Below, piece by piece: positions 1 to 4,716 of a stretch of DNA of 6,320 bases. The stretch is taken from contig JAISVP010000193.1 of the NCBI GenBank assembly GCA_031271475.1, positions 1-6,320 on the forward strand, in the 5' to 3' direction. This DNA is from Oscillospiraceae bacterium (lineage in GTDB: Bacteria; Bacillota; Clostridia; Oscillospirales; Ruminococcaceae). The notes beneath the pieces were generated by a model. That model was given only the letters and a program-made list of their open reading frames with translations, was not told the DNA's origin and made no database searches. Numbering within the stretch: position 1 is the first letter of the stretch; the number at the start of each line of letters is the position of its first letter. Both the position numbers and the translations under genes were made by a program.

Positions 1-78
1 GTTTTTAAGCCGCCTTTTCTTATTTACCGTTCGTTCCCCATTTTTAAGTCGCCTTTTCCTGTTTACCGCCCGTTACTG
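1..78. repeat. 39-bp tandem repeat, two copies, downstream of mltG
   Basis: Two copies lie at about 2-40 and 41-78. Both start with TTTTTAAG, then CGCCTTTTC and TTTACCG, and the offset between them is exactly 39 bp. The array may continue beyond the left edge. It lies directly after the mltG stop codon on the minus strand. Read on that strand it contains purine-rich tracts such as CAGGAAAAGG, resembling a ribosome binding site, so it may be the leader of a further gene outside the window. The unit length matches the array at 3741-4012, but the sequences are not clearly alike. No hairpin terminator is visible here. Confidence 0.7.
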
Positions 79-1542
79 TTATGAATCCTGTGCGGTGGTT
101 TCAGCCCGTTCCTTAGCTATTTTGTCAAGGTTCTCCAAATGCTCCTCATAAGTTGCGGCAAACAGAGTAACCTGTGTGTCTATATTGGCACAGAAGTAAT
201 AGAACGGCGACTCCTCTGTATCAAGCAACGCGTCCAAAGTCGCGTCAATAGCTTCAAGACCGGGATTGCAGATCGGCCCCGGGGGCAGTCCCGCAGACAG
301 GTAAGTGTTATAAGCTTCGACTATAGCGTCACTGTTTGCGGACTGTTTAATATGCCGCTGTATAACAGACCCGTAACCTTTAGTCGGGTCGGATTCGAGC
401 ATTCCGACTTCCCTGCCGATTCCCTCGGGTTTGGTAAGCCTGTTATAGAACACATCGGCAACCTGTTTCATATCCTTAGGGAACGGAGCTTCGAGCTGAA
501 CTACGGACGCCATAGTAATAATCTCATCGAGGGTATAGTCGCACGCGTCAATCTTGGAACGCAGAGCATTAATTTTATTGTCAAAATTAGTATATATTTT
601 CTCACAAATATAGCTGTAAACCGTATCGGTTTCCTGAAGATTGAGATTGTCAAAGAACATATAAGTGTCCGGGAAGAAATACCCTTCCATATTATAGAAG
701 CGTTTATCGTCCTTTTCGCCCATATTGAACAGTTCGGTAAACTTATAGTCGTTTGTAAGGTATTCCCCGGAATTAAACGCCTCAATAAAAGTATCGGCGC
801 TGGCAATATACCCGCTGTCCTCGAGGAGCTTTGCCATTGAATACAGGTCCTTGCCTTCCGGGAAAGTCAGACTGGACGTATCGTCTTCGGGATTTTCGGA
901 GAGTTTGTCAATCATTAAATCATAAGACATATTCGGACGGATAAAGTGGTCGCCTGCCTTATAATCGCCGTCAGCTTTTTTCAATTTTGAGAACAGCTGA
1001 AACATTTTCACGGATTTAATAATTTCCTTATCGCGGAGCATTTCGGCAATCTGAACAACGGTCGCACCTTTTGGGACGGTAACGCGCACTTCCGATGAAG
1101 ATTTACCTGAGCCTAAGTATTCCTGTCCCATAGAAATGAGGTACATTGACAGCACCACAGAAGCGCCGATTACCAGCATTATGCAGACGATTGCAAAAGA
1201 AAACTTTGATTTTCTGCGCGAAGGCATACGGCGGCGTTTTTTCACATTTTCGGGAACTTCGCGTTTAGGTCTGGGCGGTCTTTCCCCAATGGGTGGAACG
1301 TCCATATATTCTTCATATTGTTCATATTGTTCCGGATCCGGCGGCTCCGGGATATCATATTCGTAATTTTCTGAAAACTCATCGGGCAAAGAGCCGTCCG
1401 TATATTCATCCGTATATTCGTCCGTACGGTATTCATCAGATCCGTCTGTATGCCCGTCCGTATCCCCGGGGGGGTCTCCGCCGGCGGATTTCAGCTGTAT
1501 ACCGTTTATAATTTCATCAATATAATCCTTGTTGTCATCCAT
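79..1542 (-). CDS. mltG: Endolytic murein transglycosylase MltG (YceG family)
   Basis: Membrane-anchored enzyme that cleaves nascent peptidoglycan glycan strands outside the cell and is thought to set strand length by terminating synthesis. The 487-aa protein has an acidic, low-complexity cytoplasmic tail (residues 1-90, rich in D, E, Y, T and P), a basic stretch (KKRRRMPSRRKSK, 101-113) and one transmembrane helix (about 114-137). A LysM-like subdomain follows (about 152-215), then the catalytic YceG domain. Family signatures are EGYFFPDTY (286-294), ASVVQLEA (345-352), VFYNRL (364-369) and GLPPGPICNPG (418-428). The likely catalytic acid is E351, the second acidic position of the E-K-E motif in E. 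coli MltG; the first is Q here, a change I believe is common in Clostridia. The ATG at 1542 has GGAGGAG seven bases upstream. It is the last visible gene of the minus-strand cluster, separated from the cyclo-ligase gene by a tandem triplication. Confidence 0.95.
   Translation of the reverse strand: MDDNKDYIDEIINGIQLKSAGGDPPGDTDGHTDGSDEYRTDEYTDEYTDGSLPDEFSENYEYDIPEPPDPEQYEQYEEYMDVPPIGERPPRPKREVPENVKKRRRMPSRRKSKFSFAIVCIMLVIGASVVLSMYLISMGQEYLGSGKSSSEVRVTVPKGATVVQIAEMLRDKEIIKSVKMFQLFSKLKKADGDYKAGDHFIRPNMSYDLMIDKLSENPEDDTSSLTFPEGKDLYSMAKLLEDSGYIASADTFIEAFNSGEYLTNDYKFTELFNMGEKDDKRFYNMEGYFFPDTYMFFDNLNLQETDTVYSYICEKIYTNFDNKINALRSKIDACDYTLDEIITMASVVQLEAPFPKDMKQVADVFYNRLTKPEGIGREVGMLESDPTKGYGSVIQRHIKQSANSDAIVEAYNTYLSAGLPPGPICNPGLEAIDATLDALLDTEESPFYYFCANIDTQVTLFAATYEEHLENLDKIAKERAETTAQDS
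1393..1464 (-). repeat. Short in-frame coding repeats in the MltG acidic tail
   Basis: Residues 27-50 of MltG are built from TDG and DEYT-type units. At DNA level they are short, near-identical blocks (CCGTATATTC, TCCGTATATTC) in multiples of three bases. A similar small repeat further in (TTCATATTG twice, about 1310-1330) encodes EQYEQYEEY. The length of this tail could vary between strains without breaking the reading frame. Confidence 0.6.
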
Positions 1543-1715
1543 TTTTACTCCTCCAACGCGGCTGCCTTAACCGCTGATAATTAACTTATATCTTAATCCG
1601 TAAAGATTTTTACTCCTCTAATAATTAAATTATATCTTATCCCGTAAAGATTTTTACTCTTCCGGCACGGCTGCCTTAACCGCTGATAATTAACTTACAT
1701 CTTATATCGTAAGGA
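1542..1715 (-). repeat. Triplicated 65/44/65-bp segment joining cyclo-ligase 3' end and mltG SD
   Basis: Three tandem copies lie at about 1542-1606 (65 bp), 1607-1650 (44 bp, with a roughly 21-bp internal deletion) and 1651-1715 (65 bp). On the minus strand each copy runs from a version of the last cyclo-ligase codons (…AAGTTAATTATCAGCGG, then TAA) to a purine-rich SD and GTAAAAAT. Only the gene-proximal copy continues as ATG, the mltG start. In the other two the same position reads ATC. The SD varies: GGAGGAG (next to mltG), AGAGGAG (middle) and GGAAGAG (distal). The distal copy includes the real 3' end of the cyclo-ligase gene. This is a local tandem duplication, not an insertion sequence. 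Confidence 0.85.
1547..1554 (-). promoter_or_regulatory. Ribosome binding site of mltG
   Basis: GGAGGAGT on the minus strand, with seven bases between GGAGG and the ATG at 1542-1540. This is a near-perfect SD and fixes the mltG start. It sits inside the gene-proximal copy of the triplicated segment. Confidence 0.9.
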
Positions 1716-2209
1716 TCCTCCGGCAGGAAGTCCGCAATACATTCCCTATAGCACAGCCCTGCCGTCAGCAATTCCCCATGCATCGACAAAAAACGGTCAT
1801 AATACCCGCCGCCGTACCCAAGCCTTGCACCGTCTTTTGTGAACGCAAGTCCGGGCACAAGGCACAAAGCACCGTTAAAATCCGTTATTCCGGCATATTC
1901 AGGAGGCTCCGGGATACCGTATCGGGACAGTTCATACTTAGTATTTTCATTTACGGCATAAAAAAACATTATTCCGTTCCCGGCACATTTAGGCAATGCA
2001 AGCTGTTTGCCATGCCTTAACGCGTGTCCGGCAATCAAACGCGTTTCGGCCTCACTGCCGACCGCATAATATGAAAGCAGCAGTTTACAGTTTTTATAAA
2101 CATCGGAATCTATGATTTTTTCAAAGATTTCCCGGCTTTTGCTCCGCCGTATTTCAGACGGTATGCCGTCACGGATATTCCGGTATTTTTCTCTGAGCTG
2201 TTTTTTCAT
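1676..2209 (-). CDS. 5-formyltetrahydrofolate cyclo-ligase (MTHFS family)
   Basis: Cytoplasmic enzyme that converts 5-formyl-THF to 5,10-methenyl-THF using ATP, returning stored folate to one-carbon metabolism. The 177-aa protein is near the usual family length of about 180-200. It has the N-terminal basic helix (KKQLREKYRNIRDGI), the SYYAVGSEAET segment (46-56) of the substrate/ATP region, LVPGLAFTKDGARLGYG (117-133) and the diagnostic glycine-rich ATP loop GYGGGYYDRFL (131-141). The ATG at 2209 overlaps the DJ-1 stop by four bases (ATGA), with no strong SD of its own, so translation is probably coupled to the upstream gene. The C-terminus is odd. Family members usually read (I/V)(I/V)TE and continue for a few residues, whereas this protein ends abruptly at IISG, exactly where the tandem triplication begins. 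Orthologues are called yqgN in Bacillus and ygfA/fau in E. coli. Confidence 0.95.
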   Translation of the reverse strand: MKKQLREKYRNIRDGIPSEIRRSKSREIFEKIIDSDVYKNCKLLLSYYAVGSEAETRLIAGHALRHGKQLALPKCAGNGIMFFYAVNENTKYELSRYGIPEPPEYAGITDFNGALCLVPGLAFTKDGARLGYGGGYYDRFLSMHGELLTAGLCYRECIADFLPEDPYDIRCKLIISG

Positions 2210-2748
2210 TTTACATACATTGCCCCGGCAATATTTTCACTTTTAGTTTTCGAGCACATAATCCTCACCAGTTCCAGTCCGAATTCCAAAGCCGCACCCG
2301 CAGACTTCGCGGTAATGAATTTCCCCGAAACGCATACGGATTCCCCGGTTATTTCAGCGCCTTGCAGCTGATCTTCAAACCCGGGATAGCATACCGCCTT
2401 ATGACCTTTAAGAACACCTTTGCGTCCGAGCACAGAAGGTGCGGCGCATATGGCGGCAATATACTTTCCGCTTTGAACACAAAAATCAACTGCGCTCTGA
2501 ACGGTTTCGGATTTTTCCAGATTCAAAGTGCCGGGCATTCCTCCGGGCAGAACAATCATTTCGGCATCCTGATAAGAAAAGACTTCACTGTCCGCATAAT
2601 CGCATACAATTTCTATTCCCCTGCAAGATTTGACATTCCTGCCGCCAATGCCGACCAGACACAAATCAAGTCCCGCTCTGCGCAAACAGTCAGCAGGCGC
2701 AATTGCTTCAAGTTCCTCAAAACCCTCCGCTAAAAATAAGTATATCAT
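2206..2748 (-). CDS. DJ-1/PfpI family protein (DJ-1/YajL-like)
   Basis: Small cytoplasmic protein of the DJ-1 superfamily, whose members have been linked to glyoxalase III-type activity, protein or nucleotide repair from glycation, or oxidative-stress protection. The exact reaction here cannot be told from sequence. The 180-aa protein matches the DJ-1 length of about 185. The N-terminus AEGFEELEAIAPADCLRRAG (7-26) carries the conserved Glu of the active site (E14, aligning with human DJ-1 E18). The nucleophile elbow YIAAICAAPSVLG (96-108) has the reactive cysteine at C101, matching human C106. VLPGGMPG (66-73) is the family oxyanion/glycine strand, and CYPGFED (120-126) is typical of bacterial members. 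The ATG at 2748 has a strong SD, GGGAGGA at about 2761-2755. It lies 102 bp after the DUF2156 gene and overlaps the cyclo-ligase gene by four bases. Confidence 0.93.
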   Translation of the reverse strand: MIYLFLAEGFEELEAIAPADCLRRAGLDLCLVGIGGRNVKSCRGIEIVCDYADSEVFSYQDAEMIVLPGGMPGTLNLEKSETVQSAVDFCVQSGKYIAAICAAPSVLGRKGVLKGHKAVCYPGFEDQLQGAEITGESVCVSGKFITAKSAGAALEFGLELVRIMCSKTKSENIAGAMYVK

Positions 2749-2754
2749 AATTTT

Positions 2755-2761
2755 TCCTCCC
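2755..2761 (-). promoter_or_regulatory. Ribosome binding site of the DJ-1 gene
   Basis: GGGAGGA on the minus strand, about six bases from the ATG at 2748-2746. It is a strong SD that fixes the start codon. Confidence 0.85.
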
Positions 2762-2786
2762 GGATTTCTTTCGCTTTTTAGCTATA

Positions 2787-2834
2787 GCAATTTCGACGAG
2801 AACTTCGCTAAGTCCGGTTCAGAGCCGAAATTGC
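2787..2834. repeat. Inverted repeat in the DUF2156/DJ-1 gap
   Basis: GCAATTTCG at 2787-2795 is perfectly complementary to CGAAATTGC at 2826-2834, a 9-bp stem around a 30-base loop. The loop holds a small GAAC/GTTC pairing. Part of the right arm is repeated directly as GGAAATTGC just beyond it. In minus-strand RNA it would form a stem-loop after the DUF2156 stop. No U-tract follows, so it is not a standard terminator; it could be an RNA-processing or stabilising hairpin. Confidence 0.45.
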
Positions 2835-2850
2835 CGGAAATTGCTGAATA

Positions 2851-3747
2851 TTACTGATAGTGTACCGTATGTTTGTGCAGGATAAACGCCGGGAAATAAG
2901 AGCGTTTAGCTTTGCGTAAGCCCTCAATTCCAAGGTCTTCCTCACGGTTGATATAGGTGTACCCGGCAGCGGCAAACTGTGCGAATTTATTGTTAATGGC
3001 GGCATATACCCCGGGGAATTTCGTATCCGCTTTTTCTATATGGACGCAGAATGTATTGGAATTAAGACGCTCGCCTACCGTAAACGCGGCAAGTTCGCCC
3101 GAAACAAAAAGCATACCGCCTTTAAGCTGAAGTTTATGGAAATTTTCAAAAAACGTATGGATGGCAAACTGCTCCGCGGTATGGGAAGAATTCCCGGAAC
3201 CGTTTAAAACAGAATCCTTTTCGTTGTATCTTTTTGCCCCGAACGCAATGCACCGCGACATATCCTCATAAGTTTCAATAGGTTTGAATTCCCAATCAAG
3301 AGGAAGGAATTTCTTTAAATGATTACGTTTTTTCTGATAGTTTTTTCCGGGCAGATCCGTTAAATCCGCGGCATTGTAGATGTAGTCGCCATATCCGTCA
3401 AAGAGTTCCGCACGGTACCGTTTGCCGTAATATTTTTCAAATACCGGCAAATTCTTGTGAGTAACACCCGTTATCACCGGTCGGCAGCCGCCGTCAAACG
3501 CATATATGCGGATTGCTTCAAGGACATCCCGGTAATCTCCGGAACCTGCCGGAAACGGGAAATACATTTCCTTGCCGCGCACACTCATTACCAAGTAGAA
3601 GTCTTTATACCTGCAAATTTTGGAATTGCTTAACCGCCGCCATGCCATATTGTTGGCAAAGCTGTACTCGCATCCCATGAAATCGGATCTTGCCAGCAGT
3701 TCCGTAACCCACGGTCTGTCTGATATGTCTATTTCTCTAAAATCCAT
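2851..3747 (-). CDS. DUF2156 / LPG-synthase-C-like (GNAT-fold) protein
   Basis: A 298-aa soluble protein with no signal peptide or membrane segment. It matches the family formerly called DUF2156, which shares its acyltransferase-like fold with the C-terminal domain of phosphatidylglycerol lysyltransferase (MprF). In MprF this domain moves an amino acid from aminoacyl-tRNA to a lipid head group. For stand-alone DUF2156 proteins the substrate is unknown, and this copy lacks the MprF flippase region. Recognisable motifs are YQKKRNHLKKF (137-147), GELAAFTVGERLN (217-229), HIEKAD…PGVYAAINN (236-253) and the C-terminal YINREEDLGIEGLRKAKRSY (265-284). The ATG at 3747 has AAAGAG seven bases upstream. 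Both SD and ATG lie inside the last unit of the 39-bp array. It is the first gene after the minus-strand promoter, with a leader of about 310 bases. Confidence 0.88.
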   Translation of the reverse strand: MDFREIDISDRPWVTELLARSDFMGCEYSFANNMAWRRLSNSKICRYKDFYLVMSVRGKEMYFPFPAGSGDYRDVLEAIRIYAFDGGCRPVITGVTHKNLPVFEKYYGKRYRAELFDGYGDYIYNAADLTDLPGKNYQKKRNHLKKFLPLDWEFKPIETYEDMSRCIAFGAKRYNEKDSVLNGSGNSSHTAEQFAIHTFFENFHKLQLKGGMLFVSGELAAFTVGERLNSNTFCVHIEKADTKFPGVYAAINNKFAQFAAAGYTYINREEDLGIEGLRKAKRSYFPAFILHKHTVHYQ

Positions 3748-4012
3748 GCCCCAACTCTTTGTTTGCCACTTACCTTAAAATTCCGTGCCCGAACTCTTTC
3801 TTTGCCACTTGCCTTAAAATTCCGTGCCCGGACGCTTTCTTTGCCACTTGCCTTAAACACCCTTGCCCAGACGCTTTCTTTGCCACTTGCCTTAAAATTC
3901 CGTGCCCGAACTCTTTCTTTGCCCCACGTCTTAAAATTCCACGCCCGGACTCTTTCTTGGCTCACGTCTTAAAAACCCACGCCCAAACTCTTTCTTAACC
4001 CCACGGCTTAAA
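3741..4012 (-). repeat. Seven-unit 39-bp tandem array containing the DUF2156 start
   Basis: Units lie at 3741-3779, 3780-3818, 3819-3857, 3858-3896, 3897-3935, 3936-3973 (38 bp) and 3974-4012. A degenerate eighth (CTCTTTCTTTT core) follows at about 4013-4038. On the minus strand a unit runs TTTAAGGCAAGTGGC, AAGAAAGAG, TTC, GGGCACGGAAT. The gene-proximal unit carries the DUF2156 SD (AAAGAG) and its ATG at the position that reads ACG, AAG or GTG in the other units. The array fills most of the predicted 5' leader of the minus-strand operon. There are no spacers, so it is a minisatellite rather than CRISPR. Unit differences are scattered, with the promoter-proximal units most diverged. The 39-bp length keeps several frames open on both strands, producing spurious ORFs. 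Confidence 0.93.
3753..3758 (-). promoter_or_regulatory. Ribosome binding site of the DUF2156 gene, within the array
   Basis: AAAGAG on the minus strand, with TTGGGGC (seven bases) before the ATG at 3747-3745. It corresponds to the AAGAAAGAG block present in every repeat unit, so this leader carries at least six further SD-like copies upstream. Confidence 0.65.
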
Positions 4013-4063
4013 AGATCCGGTGAAAAAGCTCTTTCTTTTATTTTATGCCGTGCACTTACGGAT

Positions 4064-4092
4064 ATTATAACATATAAAAAAACTGTTGTCAA
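4064..4092 (-). promoter_or_regulatory. Consensus sigma-A promoter, minus strand (DUF2156 operon)
   Basis: On the minus strand: TTGACA at 4092-4087, a 17-base spacer and TATAAT at 4069-4064, preceded by TGT (extended -10, TGnTATAAT). Every consensus position matches. Transcription should start near 4057 and give a leader of about 310 bases, carrying the 39-bp array, before the ATG at 3747. Confidence 0.9.
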
Positions 4093-4097
4093 TAATA

Positions 4098-4126
4098 TTG
4101 ACAATAAAAAGATTATATGCTATAAT
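4098..4126 (+). promoter_or_regulatory. Consensus sigma-A promoter, plus strand (yloU-fakA operon)
   Basis: TTGACA at 4098-4103, a 17-base spacer and TATAAT at 4121-4126, preceded by TGC (extended -10). Every consensus position matches. The start point should be near 4132-4134, giving a leader of about 40 bases. This rules out translation from the in-frame ATG at 4086, which lies upstream of the promoter. Confidence 0.92.
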
Positions 4127-4156
4127 AACGGAAACAGTACAGTTGCTGGCTGTAAG

Positions 4157-4163
4157 AAAGGGA
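4157..4163 (+). promoter_or_regulatory. Ribosome binding site of yloU
   Basis: AAAGGGA, nine bases before the ATG at 4173. Together with the promoter position it selects 4173 over the longer in-frame start at 4086. Confidence 0.75.
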
Positions 4164-4172
4164 ACGTCTGAA

Positions 4173-4508
4173 ATGCTTAGAATAGAAAACCACATAGGAG
4201 CAATTACGGTAACGCAAAAATACTTAAAAGCACTGATAAGCCGTACGGCGGCAAGCTGTTTCGGAGTATCCGGTATGAATGACTGTAATCCGCTTGCAGC
4301 GTTTGTTCTTCCTAAAAGCAAGCAAAAAGGGGTGTTTATCCGTACAAAAAACAATAAACTCCGTATAGATCTGCATATTACAGTTTCTTACGGAGTGAAC
4401 GCCTCAGCCATTACCGACAGCATTGTTAAGAATGTCAGATTTGCCGTGGAGCAGGCTACGGACATCCCTGTTGACAAGATAAATGTTTTTATTGACAAAA
4501 TAACTTAA
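4173..4508 (+). CDS. yloU: Asp23/Gls24 family protein (YloU-like)
   Basis: A 111-aa protein of the Asp23/Gls24 (DUF322) family. Its members are abundant, envelope-associated proteins named after alkaline-shock and general-stress proteins; their molecular role is not settled. It has no membrane segment of its own. Family features are the N-terminal GAITVTQKYLKALI strand-helix (9-22), FGVSGMND (30-37), KGVFIRTKNNKLRIDLHI (52-69), YGVNASAI (73-80) and the C-terminal VDKINVFIDKI (100-110). The ATG at 4173 is chosen because it has an SD and lies about 40 bases after the consensus promoter. The ORF is open back to 4086, but that start precedes the transcription start. The gene is followed 208 bases later by fakA, the same partner as in Bacillus (yloU-yloV), where the gap is, from memory, much shorter. 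Two compound palindromes fill the enlarged gap here. Confidence 0.92.
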   Translation: MLRIENHIGAITVTQKYLKALISRTAASCFGVSGMNDCNPLAAFVLPKSKQKGVFIRTKNNKLRIDLHITVSYGVNASAITDSIVKNVRFAVEQATDIPVDKINVFIDKIT

Positions 4509-4512
4509 CTGT

Positions 4513-4596
4513 CCCGCCGAAGGCATAAAATTTCATTTTATGCCCGGTGACGCTTTCGCGTCACCGTTTCCGGGCGAAGCCCGGAACTTCGGCGGG
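4513..4596. repeat. Compound palindrome 1: outer stem with three nested hairpins
   Basis: The outer stem CCCGCCGAAG (4513-4522) pairs perfectly with CTTCGGCGGG (4587-4596). Enclosed are three perfect hairpins: 4523-4531/4535-4543 (9 bp, loop TTC), 4545-4553/4558-4566 (9 bp, loop TTTC) and 4568-4575/4579-4586 (8 bp, loop GAA). Outside the loops only 4544 and 4567 are unpaired. The result is a four-way junction, in RNA or as a DNA cruciform. No U-tract follows, so it is not an ordinary terminator. It is not tRNA: there are no tRNA consensus bases, the loops have 3-4 bases, and there are no linkers. Family unknown to me. Confidence 0.9.
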
Positions 4597-4617
4597 GGGC
4601 GCGGCGGCAAAAAGGGT

Positions 4618-4690
4618 GCGGAACATGCCGCAAAGCGGCATTGCAAGCTGCGCTTGCAGTCACAAAATGTTCCATTTTGTGACGTTCCGC
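4618..4690. repeat. Compound palindrome 2: outer stem with three nested hairpins
   Basis: The outer stem GCGGAAC (4618-4624) pairs with GTTCCGC (4684-4690), with a possible T-G extension. The hairpins are 4625-4631/4635-4641 (7 bp, loop AAA), 4642-4648/4652-4658 (7 bp, loop TGC) and 4659-4669/4673-4683 (11 bp, loop TTC). All 73 bases belong to a stem or loop. It lies 21 bases after compound palindrome 1 and ends 26 bases before the fakA ATG. Its AT-rich hairpin (AAAATG TTC CATTTT) resembles the AT-rich hairpin of the first element (AAAAT TTC ATTTT), but comes last instead of first. The two elements may therefore be related and in opposite orientation. Confidence 0.9.
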
Positions 4691-4716
4691 GGAATATCAT
4701 CTGGTGGATAGAGAAA

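Larger units (their letters stand above)
4064..4126. promoter_or_regulatory. 63-bp near-palindromic divergent control region with central dyad
   Basis: The core is TTGTCAAT-AAT-ATTGACAA (4086-4104), a perfect 8-bp inverted repeat centred on 4095. The outer 14 bases on each side (4064-4077 and 4113-4126, both containing a -10) are also inverted copies with 13 of 14 matches. Only the eight-base inner spacers differ. The two -35 boxes are part of the dyad and only five bases apart, so two RNA polymerases could not easily bind at once. A dimeric regulator bound here would cover both -35 elements. Whether such an operator role is real is inference. Confidence 0.7.

Noticed and set aside
490..510. 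Loss of the catalytic residue in MltG (Q in place of the first E of the E-K-E motif)
   Set aside because: By my recollection of the E. coli alignment, the catalytic Glu is the second acidic position, which is kept here (E351). Q at the first position seems common in Clostridia.
139..840. Plus-strand 233-aa ORF opposite mltG
   Set aside because: Lies fully antisense to a well-supported mltG, with no recognisable domain or SD; a shadow frame.
3729..3965. Minus-strand 78-aa ORF of basic 13-residue repeats (KERVRARNFKASG type) through the array
   Set aside because: Because 39 is divisible by three, any stop-free frame of one unit stays open in all. It starts at a GTG without a close SD, runs into the DUF2156 start, and plus-strand frames of the same array are open as well. 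No sign of protein-level selection.
3759..3998. Plus-strand ORFs of about 70-79 aa across the array
   Set aside because: Same artefact of the 39-bp period. No promoter or SD, and antisense to the leader.
3741..4038. CRISPR array
   Set aside because: Units abut directly with no unique spacers, and no cas genes are present.
4086..4172. Longer N-terminus for YloU starting at the ATG at 4086
   Set aside because: That start lies upstream of the consensus promoter (-35 at 4098, -10 at 4121), and the added residues do not fit the family. The ATG at 4173 has an SD.
4513..4690. tRNA or tRNA-like genes (cloverleaf of 84 and 73 bases)
   Set aside because: No tRNA invariant bases, 3-4-base hairpin loops, no linkers and no CCA or recognisable anticodon loop. 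Only the junction topology is similar.
4513..4690. Ordinary Rho-independent terminator after yloU
   Set aside because: Strong stems but no following U-tract on the plus strand, and fakA downstream appears to need read-through.
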